DNA of 64,000 nt from a virus. Below are positions 34,793-46,800 of this stretch, piece after piece (the stretch's first letter is position 1; each line of letters opens with the position of its first letter). Below the pieces are notes generated by a model that was not told the DNA's origin, searched no databases, and saw only the letters and a program-made list of their open reading frames with translations. The stretch covers positions 1-64,000 of IMG/VR virus record IMGVR_UViG_3300007539_004938; one strand, 5' to 3'. A program made the translations under genes and the position numbers.

Positions 34793-34800
34793 TATTTATT
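34793..34800 (-). promoter_or_regulatory. Late-promoter-like AATAAATA
   Basis: AATAAATA on minus, one base from the late consensus, lies 19 bases upstream of the ATG at 34773, inside the last codons of the giant gene. It could drive the small structural gene and the fibres independently of the long upstream gene. Confidence 0.4.
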
Positions 34801-37800
34801 TAGGTAAGCTAATAGTTGCTCTACGGATGAATTTTGATATAGCATTATCCGAGTCACCTAAACTTTTTCCCGGATCATTCCATACTTTTCCTGTTTGTCT
34901 TACAATTTTTATTTCAGTTCCTTCTACAGGATCGTCTCTTAAATGTAAAACTGTTTCTTGTGTACTACCATCGCTGCTAATACGTGTTTCTAAACTAAAG
35001 TCAGGTTCAAGTATTGTATCACCTTCACTACTATCTAGCGCATTTGCAGGATTAAACACTGATAACTGAGTTTTAACTAACTTTTTACCAGCTACATATA
35101 CATCTATTTCATTAATATCTGTTACAATATCATTTAAAATATGTTGAGTGCTATCTAGCGAAACTGCTTTAATCGTTTGAACAATAGTTGTATCTTGGTA
35201 GTCGATTGTTTCGTTTGAACTTTGTCCATACATCCTGGTGCCTTCTTCATAAACATTTTTTACGCCGGTACCTAATGTGCCTCTTCTAAGTTGAGTAACT
35301 GTATTGTTTTTGATTTCAAAATATTCAACACGCTCACCTTCTATAAATAATACACCAGGTAGATTTTTAGATCTATTAGGAATATATAAACCTTCGACAC
35401 TTTCTAAATATATTGTATTATCATAGTAGTTTAAAGGACTTTGTAATACATAACTGTTTTCTTGATTTAAACGCTTGTAATGAGTTCTACCAAGCATATC
35501 TTTGAATATTCTAAATCCAAACTTAGGTGTTACTGGTAGATTTCCAAATTGTAAAACGTCTATAACATCATTGTCTTGCGGAAGTTCTCTTAACCTAACT
35601 GCTTTAGCATCGTCGCTAACAATATAATCTTTTATTGGAGATAGAAGTACTCCGTTTTTAGATACCCATGCATACGCTGTTCCTATTATAGGATCTTGTA
35701 GTTGTATTACGCCTGCACTTAAAAGATTACGTCTTACATAAGTATCGCTTGTTGGGCTTACGCTGGTAGAAGTGACATTATACGTGTATCTGTTAAAATC
35801 ATTTACGTCATGATTACTAAACTGATATATTTCAATATTTTCGCCGCTACTAGGCGGAGTAGCAAATGTAAGATTATTACTTAAAATATATTCAACACCT
35901 GAGACTTTAACCTGTGTACTGTCTTCTCCAGCAACACTCACTATAAATTCATTATCGGTTTGGAAAGCATCTTTTATGTCTTTTTGTATTGATCTAAATG
36001 TAATACAGTTATCTACAATTTTTTCAACAATACCTGAATACTCAGTACTATCTGATGCAAGTAAAGTTAATGTATCACCTTGTTGTACAAACTCTGTCAT
36101 ATCTAAGGCTGTACTATCAATACTTTCAAATTGAACTTCTGTATCTACCATATAATATTCAGCTTCTTTTATGACATAAACAGAAAGTTGAGATCCTGGT
36201 AATACTACATCTGTGCGCAATAAATCAATAGTGCAGTTTACTGGATCATATGTCCAAGCATCGTCTGTAAGTTGTGTCATGCCTTCAAAAACTAGTACAT
36301 CTTGTTGTTCTATTGCTGTAGTATCAGCAAAGTTCCATGCATCTAAATAATATGTTCTTTCTTCTGTAACTGCAAACTGTATGCTGTATCCTGGATTTAA
36401 TATTTTGTTATTTGATTTTACTAGTAATCTATGAGAAAGAGGTACAGCATTAAATGGAACAGGTATATCTCCTGTAAACTTATGATAATAGTTTTCTCCA
36501 TTTGATTCAAAAGTATTATCTATAATAATCTGACTGTAAGTAGTTGCAATAGAATTGTAAATAGAATATTGTATATGATCACCATCAACAAGTATACCAG
36601 GCTCAAACTGTATTTTTACTCGTTGTGGATATGGTTCATCTGCGCTACTTTCAACCAACGTGTATTGATTGTTTTGTGTTTGAACTTTACCATTTACAGT
36701 GACTAAAGCACTTCTCTCGTTATCCCAAGACACTGATGTCACGATTCCAGTAGTACTACCGTCAAATATTGTTGTATCTGTATCTAGTAAACCTGTACCA
36801 TTAGTACCATAACTTATAATACTTAATGTATTACCGATACTACTTGTACTATCATCAAACAAAAGTGTTTTATTGATCCAATCAATAGAGTATCTATCAC
36901 TCGACAATATTTCGTCATCCAACTTAACAATCACAGCATCATTTGATTGCGGTAAACCAGGCAATGCATATACATCAGTGCTATCATTTTCGATTCTATA
37001 GTTTGCAACTGTAATGTTTGCAACACCATCGCTTGCTCTTGTATAAACTTGTATATCTAATGTGTCAATAACTTTGCCTGGGACCATTTCTTCTGGTCCT
37101 TTAGAAGTATTTAAAGTATAGAATCCATCGCCATCTACTGTAATATCTCCTGCTTCGATTCCTGTTGCAGTTGTATATCCTAAATCACCGCCACTTAAAG
37201 CAGTATCATATGTTGTTGCAACAGGTGTGAAACTTCCATCACTTGTACTTTTACTAATAATAACTTTATCACCAGGTGCTGTTGAAATATCTGTTAAATC
37301 TATTGTTACTTCAATAGTGCTATCATCGCCTTGTATTGGTAACATTTGAGCATATATATTTTCAAGAATAGTTGTTCCATCATATGCTGGATCATCTAAT
37401 CTGTATATCTTCCAATCATCTTCTTGAGTTTCTCCAGCTACTTTTACATATACATTATACTCGTAACCTGTTTCTAATGCTTGAGATAAAATATATGTTT
37501 CTACTAAAGTACTATCTGAAGTTATTTCAAAGATTTCATCTTCAAATGTATTTACAAATGTATCAAAACCAGTTCCTGCAAATCCACCAATATCAAACCC
37601 TGTTTCTGTACCAAAATCAATACTATCATATATAGCACCTTCATATTCAACACCTGACATAAGTTGTGATAAATCATTTCCAGGCATACCAGCAGTTGGA
37701 GAATAATACAATGTTGTTCTATCAGCGGCACTTAGCATAGATACATCTTTTTTGTAAGTAATAGATATTACTGCATCTATAGCTGGTGCATCAATAATGT

Positions 37801-40800
37801 TTATATAACCTTGTTTTCTTTCGTAGGTTTTTTTATTATTGCTTTCATTACCAAACAAATATTCACTCGATAACAACTTTTTGTTGTCCACAGTAACTTC
37901 AAAAGTGTTAATATTTAAGTTCATTGGCCATTCAAGTTGGAACTTATTTTTAGCACCAGTTCCTGTAAATGTTTCACTAGTATCTATGTTTGCAATATAA
38001 GTTTTTCCAGATACTCTATCAAACTTCATTATCATATGAGTGCTTCTGATATTAGCGTTACCTAATATTGCAGACGCTCTTGCTGGTGTTCCGTCATCTG
38101 CTAAGTTGCCTTCAAGAGTCACAACAGGAGCAGTATAATATTTTCCGCCCTTGTTTGTTATTTGTATTTCTTTTACGCTACCTCTTGATAAAAATGCTTC
38201 AGCAGTTGTACCGTTGTCTCCTGATATAAAAACTTGAGGCGCTGACAAATAACCGCTACCACCATCTGCAACTTTTATAGACACAACATCATATGTGTTG
38301 TTATCTACCCAACTTTTAAAAGGATATTGTTCATATTTGGAATCAAGAAACTCTATATTATTATTTTGTAAAACAGCTTTACTTGTTTCTATTTCCTTGG
38401 TAATACTATTATGACTTGGAGGTAAATCAAAATCAGTGACTAAAGATCCAGTTGGATCTACTTTTGTATAAGAACTTACATATTCTCTAACTTTTGTCTT
38501 ATATGGTTTTACTTCATTTACATAATCTTGGTAACTTTCTAGGTTATCATTTTGATAACTTATTTTTTGTTCTAACTCAGATACATTATGTTTTGCTTTT
38601 ACAAAACTTGTTTTTAATGCCCAGTCAACATTAGATTGTTCAGAAAACACATATCTTAATGATGCAAAAAATAGCTTATTATATTCAATAGATAAATCTG
38701 CTACAAATATATCATCTTTTATTGCAGTTAAAATATTACGTAGTTCTTGAATAGGTTCTCTATCATAAAAACCACTATCATATATTGAAGCGTCATATCC
38801 GCTTGTTACAAAACTATAATCATACAATCTTGTGCTTAAACTTATAGTTCCATTTTGTCTACCAATAGTTTCGTAGTTTACAGTATAATCTTCGACTAGT
38901 TGATTATCTATTTTCTTTAATAATAACCAACCTCCTGAACCAACATTTTCAATTTTAACAATATCGTTGATATTTGCATCAAGAGCAAACAAATCATATG
39001 TATAACTAGCAATATGATTTATTGCAGTATTACTATTGTATCCAGTAGCATACCAATCTGCATAATCCCAATATTTTGTTGTATCATAGTTTTGGTTATT
39101 TGTTCTTACCCATTCTTTATTTTGATAGCTGTAGATTGCCCATCTACCTCCTACTGTATCGTCGTTTTCTACTAATACAGAAAAGTCTCTAATCGATAGC
39201 TGTGTATTACTATCATAATCAAACCCTTGCGTTACTACTGTAACACTAACAACTTTACCAACACTGTCTATAGATGTTTTTAAATATGCGTTTTTGCCAT
39301 TGGCTGATGTTATTTTAACTAAAGGAGCATTTTTATATCCGCGGCCTGGATTTATTATATTAGCACCAGTTATTCTACCATTTTCTACAATAGGTGTTAA
39401 AGAAGCAGTTTGTACTTTAGAAACTTCTACAAATCTTAAAAGACTTGCTGAATCAGCAGTTGTATCAAACAACCCACTCGAAGCCAATGGTACTTCATCT
39501 TTGTCAAGTAACTTTGTAATAACATAGTTATCTACTATAGGAATAGTTGTAAATACACTGTTTACCCTTTCAACAAACTGTTTTACAGCTTCGAGTCTAT
39601 TAATAAACATACCCTGTCTAGGAAAGTTTAAAACGCCTATTTTTTGACTTGCTGGAATATCTTTATCTGGAACTGGTTTAACATTTTCATCATATCCTAC
39701 TAAACTATCTATCCATTTTCTTTCTATCTCAGAATCAATAGGTGTAGTTGCATATCCTTCGCTTAATAACTGATATTCATAATGAATATTATTTTTATTT
39801 TCTTGGTTTTTATTAAAACTAATATGTAAAATTGAATCGGTGCCACTTACATATGATTTAATATTATATAATGCAAAACTATTCGAACTTAATGGTGTAA
39901 TAAATCTATATCCATAATCTTGCGGCGCTGTGATTATCTTTGCAACATCGTCTGCACTAAGTTTTCTAACACCATCTTCAGGCACATCAAGTTTATTTTT
40001 TACCCAATAAAAGTAATAGTTTGTAAACGACTGTTTTACCTCATCAAATATAGGTCTAGTGCTAAATGTATTATCATCATATAATGCAGTACCAGTTATT
40101 CCATTGGCAAAGCCTTGTGCTGTATTTGCAATATTATTCCATTCACTTGGAAGTAAACTTGTGCCTACCCATTCACATACTTCAATCTCAAAACCTGAAA
40201 CAAGTTTATTAAAGTAAGATGTTCTATATGTGTTGCTATCTTGATATGGATTGTACCAAGCTGCTTTACTAACATTCCACCAAAGTCTACCTACTTGTGT
40301 ATCGGTCCAGTTAAGTCCTGCATCAACAGTAACATTACTAGAATCACTTGTTGTATAAACAGCAGGATCATAAGTTGTTTTATAATATATTTCTTGTTCA
40401 GCAGGACCAGGTATTTTTCCTAAACGAGGATCAATAAAATCCAAGTTGGTAATAATATCTTTTGTCTTTTTGTCATATATGAAAACACGATTGATGTTTG
40501 AAATATTAACTTTTTCTTCTTGATTAACTAAAACCTGCCAACTGTCAGTAGATTTGTTAATCCTAAAATCTGCAATAACACCGAGATTTGTATATGTACT
40601 ATCTAAGTAGAGTAGGTCATCAACTTTGTTTTCTGTTGCTGGAATCATGTCTGCAAATGCAACATATATATGATTGTCTACAAAGTTAAAATAATCATAA
40701 TCGTATGTACTTGTATCTCTTAAATATTTTAAAGTTTCAGCATATACAAATTTATCAGCAATCTCTTCAAATATTTGTATTCCGCCAGTATTTTCCTCAA

Positions 40801-43800
40801 CGTAACCAAAACTTGTGTTACCTGCATCAAATATTGTTTCGTCGTTGTCAAACGATGTTTTATATATTGTGTCAATATTTTTTCCAACTACTGCAAGTTT
40901 ATTACCACTAAACTTCATGTTTTGGCCAAAAAGTTTATGTCCACCTTTAAATGGATTTTCAACTAGTTGTTGGAACGCATATTCAGTAATGCCCATTCCT
41001 GTTTGTTTATAAACGTAAACAGCGCCACTATCTGTGCTAGAGCCATCATAATATTGAGCACTTACTGCAACTTTATCTCCGTTATCATTTATTGATACAT
41101 TCCTACCAAATAAGTTTTCAAACTCATTTTCTAATGTTTGTACATATTGCCAACGGAAATACGGAGCAGCATATATTCCTACTTTTCTTTCTTTTGTATT
41201 AACAGTGTTGATGCTAGTGAAAACTAAAACATCACCGTGTTTGTTTACGTCAAAGTTTTCACCTATTCTTGCTCCATTAACAAAAATATTTTGACTGTTT
41301 GGATTTAAACTTTCTGCAAAGTTTGGAACATACCCTGTATGTTCTTTCCATGTATCCTCACCTGTAAGTAACTCCCATTTTGTAGCATCAGTTGGATCTG
41401 CTTGTCCAGGCGTCAAGTTATCTAGTGCTTTATAAAATGCATAATCGTATAGTACAACATCATTTGTATTATAAGCATATGTGTTACTATACTGTCCTTT
41501 ATAATCTCTGTCAACAGTATATTCCCATCCATTTATATCATCATAGTTTACAAAATATATTTTACCAGCAGCGTTTCCAGGCGCACCTATAAACAACTTT
41601 AATCCAGATGTAGGGTTATTTCTAAAATGTAGTTTGTAGCCAAACTCTTCATTTGCTGTAGGATTTGGACTTGTTATAATAGTATCTAATTCGTAAAGTT
41701 GTGTGTCACCTTTTTTAAATATGTAAACAACACCTTGATTGTTTAGTCCGCTTGCTGTTCCAAAGTTATCTGCAGGTATCATATAAACAGGAGAAAAATC
41801 TTCATTTAAACTGTTTATTGTACTGCCGTCTTGGCCAACTTTATAATCTATGTCATCAATATTTTTGTTGGCTTTCCATAAAATACCTCTGTCAGCTACA
41901 ATATCATTGTATAAAATGTTTGCACTATCTGCGCTATACAAGTCTCCAACAAACTTTGTTTTTACATTGCTTGCATCAGGTGCACCAACAGCTATATATT
42001 TTCCATCTGGGCTGATTGCTATACTTGCTCCAAAGTTAGCATCGTCATCGTGGTAAGTAGTATCTGGTGTTAAATCGTATACAGATGTTTTTTCAAATGA
42101 TTCGTTTGGTCTAGACCATATTTTTACTGAGCCCACATTACTAGGGTTTTGATAACTAGGTGCCCCCACTGCTAACAATGTATTATTATCATTAACTGCA
42201 AAGGCACTTAAAAACTCAACATCTGTTTCATAGGTGCTGTTTACTTCTTCTTGCAAGTTCCAGTTTTTAGTATTTTTATAGACAGACCAATCTCCGTTGC
42301 TGTCTGTATCAAGCCAAACTTTTGTATTAGTATAAGATTTAGGATCACGAATACTAGTTATCCAATCATCTACTGTAGTGAAACGACTAGTAACAAATCT
42401 AGATATTCCAGGTATACTGCTGTCATTAAATGCTGTAACATCCACATCAGTTGATGTTTCAACAGTAATAGAAGCACCATTTACATCAATAACTTTAAAA
42501 AATCCTCTACCACTCTGTACACTGCTGTAAATACCTATAACTTCATCTTTATTAATATTATGAGAATAAGTATCTACAGTAAGAGTGTAACCAGGAACAC
42601 CTTGTAAAATATCATTGTTTACTTCTAACTTGTTTACTAATAAATCAGTTTCAACATTTTGCAAAACATTCCAAACTTGGCCTTGTTGATGAACCCAAAC
42701 ATTGTCTCCGATTTTTACTTGCTCAATATCTAAATTTACTAACTCGTCATAAACATGCACTTGCCACTCAACATCTTTATCTCTTACATATCCTGCATCT
42801 CTAGTGTATATGTCATTATCTGTTCTAGTGTTAAATGGGGTATGTGTATAACCTGTTGGTTTTGCATAAGTTTGATAGTTTGCAATCTCAAATGTCAAAT
42901 CAGTACGATTTTTACTTAAATTGTCAACAAGTTCAACTATTTGAGGTTCAGTTTTAAAATATTTGTCATTTAGTTGATATTCAACTTCTTCTATATTATC
43001 AATACTTCCATACTGTCCTAATCTAAGCGCCCATTCTTCAAAAAATTCTATACTGTCTGTATTTGCTGTGCTTAACGGATCAAAAAGTTTAGTTAAAGCA
43101 TTTTTTGTACCTTTATCTTGTATAAACCCTTGATAAAACTTGTATTGGCTGGTTGGATCAGTTATAATATTATTTAAATATTCACGTTTTTGATATCCTA
43201 TCAAATGTTGAGCTAATCTTTGTTGTTCAGTATCAAAGTTATCAGTATCTAGATCGTAAAAATCTCCAAACTGTTTTGCTTTATAATCCCAGTTAGGAAA
43301 TAGTTGATCTTGAGGTTTTTGAGATAACAAAATCCATTTTGTACTGTCAAATGTTGCTCCACTTGTATGCCCTGATGTGTTTGAATAATAAAACTGTTTG
43401 AACTTTACAAGATCACCAATATTATAATCAGTATTAGGAGACCATTCAATAACTTTTGCTTCGTCATAAAAGAAGCCAGGAACATTAAGTGTACCATCCC
43501 AATAATCTGTTTTGTATCCTACAACTTTTATTCTTTCTTGTCTATATCCTGGAATGACATCAAATATTATATCATTAAAGACAGTTTCGTTATCAACTAA
43601 AATAATATGCTCTGTTTGTATTAATGGCAACTTAGCTAGATAAATACTTTCCGTTATAGTCTTAACATTAAAATCAAGGTTATCTCTATAAAGATTTAAC
43701 ACAGAAGGATTTAGACTTTCTCCATCTGCTGATAATAAACTAAAGTTATAAAAAGGATCGTATAGGTTGTCAACACCAAAATAATCTTTTTGATATTTGA

Positions 43801-46800
43801 GTGCATTTGCAACAGGACTAGTTGCAATCACTGCACCATTATCCCAGTTTTGTGTGTTAAAAAATAAAAACTCTTTAATACACAATGTCATATCTTCTAA
43901 AATACCTGTGTCACTTACATTGTCAAAAATAAATCCTTGTTGTTTTAGATAGGCTTCGTAGCCGCACATAAAATCAACCACATCTTGTATTGTCTCAAAA
44001 TATGTTCCGTAATAAACTTTTGTTAAATCGTTAAAATCAAATACACGTCTAATCTTTGCACTTTTTCCTCCAACTTCAGGAAGTTTGGCTAGTTTTACAA
44101 AGTTTTCACTGTTAAAAGTTGCATCACTTGTATGAGTAATCGATGCCCTATAATATTGACTATTATAAAATACTACAGTTCCTTTTGTATAAAGTTGATT
44201 TGATCCCCAGTTGACAAAAGTTTCACTTACACCTCCGACTGTTATTCCTGGATCATTAAACTGTTCTATGTGCTTATATGAATAAAATACTGGATTAGCA
44301 TTATCATAACCTCTTATTGTAAATCCTTTTGATTCACCGTCTGCATTTTTTATCTGTTCTATAATCATACCAGAAATAACAGATAAATCTAATACTGAAC
44401 TTTTGTTTAAAAATATTTTGTAGTTTTCATCTGGAACAAAAACACTAGTTTTATTCAAAGGACTTCTACTATCTAACACTAGTTTTATTTTACTTTTATC
44501 TGCAAAACCGCCAAGTCTTAAACTTAACTGATTTTTAATATTGGATAACTCGTTTTGATAATCAGTTAAGTTTGCATCTATTCTAGAATTAATATTTGCT
44601 GCAACATAGTTTATAATACCAGAAGTGTAATATTGAATATTATCTTTAATTTTAGGAACAACTATATCTGTAAGTTTTATAGATTTTTGTGTGTCTTTCC
44701 ACACAATATTACCCACTATGTTTTTCGTGATACGACTTCTATCAAAACCTAAGCCAAATACTGTTGCAGGGTTTAATAACATCCATGCTTTTAACAAACT
44801 AAACACGTAATCGCTACTGCGTCTCCAAGCATTTTCTGCAGGACTAATATCTCCATAAGTAAAAATATTTTTAACATTTTGTATTAAAACATTATTTGCT
44901 AATCCACTTGTAGTGGGATCTATTAATCTACCATATTCATCTACTGGTATATGTTTTGTTAAATCAGTTCTTACATATTTTGTATTAACAGAAATAGGCT
45001 TATTTGGTTCACGTATAATACCTTTTTCTAAATCTTGCCATAAAACTAAGTTGTCTCTGGTATAAGGAGCTGGCCCATAAACTTCTTCCCACCATTTTGG
45101 TTTAATATAAAAACCTAACATTTCCCATGGATTTGTATGAGGACGATCTGTGTCGTAGAAAGTTTTGTATACATTTCTCCAAGAGCCTTGTAATATTTTA
45201 CCATTAAAATCATTTGTACCGGTATAGTTGTATGTGAATCCATTTCCGTCAACAACATTATTTTTTGTGTAATCGTAGTTGTTTGCAAAAGATAACCATT
45301 CACTAAATCCATTTAACATTGCTGCATCAATGTCTTTTTGAGTAAAATATGTTGTTCTATCTGACGATGGAATAAAATCGTGAATATCTAAAATAGTAGG
45401 ATCGTATTTTACTTTAATATTGTTGAATATTCTTTTTTCTAGTTCTAAAAGTAAATCGTCTCTGTAATCATCATAAGCAACAACAATACTTCCATCGTGT
45501 CCTTGGATTACTTTTTGAGGTGTTAAGTACGTTGTGTCTACAAATATTTGAGGCTGATATGCTGGAAGTAATCCTAACTTTACAGGAGTAGGTGGAACAA
45601 AGCTACCATTTGTGTTTTCATATTCATATATTTTTACAACATCGTTTATTTGTAGTTCACGATCTATGTAAACAAAGCCATTACTAAAAGTATAATCTAT
45701 TTCATGTAAAAGTTGAACATCGTTTAGGTATACTAACACTGCTTTTGAATTTGGTGTAGTTAAATCAAATGTGTTTTTTAACGCAAAATAATCAGGTCCT
45801 GTAAACTCTACAGTATGTTCTTCAAATGTAAATCCAGAAAATGGAATCATGTCACTTGTATAAAATGGTTGTTGTGTTGATTTATCTTTGTTAATAACTT
45901 TAATAATGTAATCTACATGATCTTTGACTGAGCCAAAAAACCCAGAACTTTCTGCTTCTCTTAAAAAGGCTCGTTTGAAAGTATTGTATTGTTTTCTTGC
46001 AAGATTCAAACCAGATATTGCATTATATTCTTTTGAAACTAAATGATACAAAGGTAGGTTTAATGGTCCTTCGTGCTGTAACAATAATCTACCATAACTG
46101 CTTAACTCTCCTAAATCTCTAAGATTGTTTACACCTAACGATTCTCCTTCAAAATCTGGATGAAACTCTGTTATAGTTTTTACATGATCAGTTATTTCAC
46201 CTAAAGTAAAAGTTGTTATATTTTCATTTAATGGATTTCTTTCATAGTTTAATGGAATCTCATAAGTACCGTTGTTGTTTTTTGGAGAGTTAGAATAACA
46301 TTTTATAACCACTAAAGCATATGCATTTAAGTCGTTTGGTAATGTAACAAAAGCAAGACTGTTTCTTTTTGTAATACTAAACAAGTTTGTTTTTTTGCCA
46401 TCTATATAAACTTTTACAAATAAATCATCTAAGTTTCCTGCATTAGTAAAACAATCTATAGGAAAGTTATTCAACATATTGTTGTACTGAAGTATTACAG
46501 GTTGTATTGTTTTTTTATTTGTTTTTACCCATGCATTTTTGTACTCAAAGTTATCTCCAAGATAGTTATATTTTTTCAAAAATAAAACATCCGAGTTAAC
46601 ACTAAAATCATTTTGTAGTTCGTCTTGGTATGATATTGTTTCAGACAAAAGATTATAATCAAATACAATATCACCTATATTATTGATGTTTCTATATTTT
46701 ATAGGAAATCCTAAAATGCTATCATTTGGTCCAGATCCAACTGCGTAACTAAAAACTTTATTTCCTTTAAACGTACTTGTAGGATAATATAAAGTATCAT

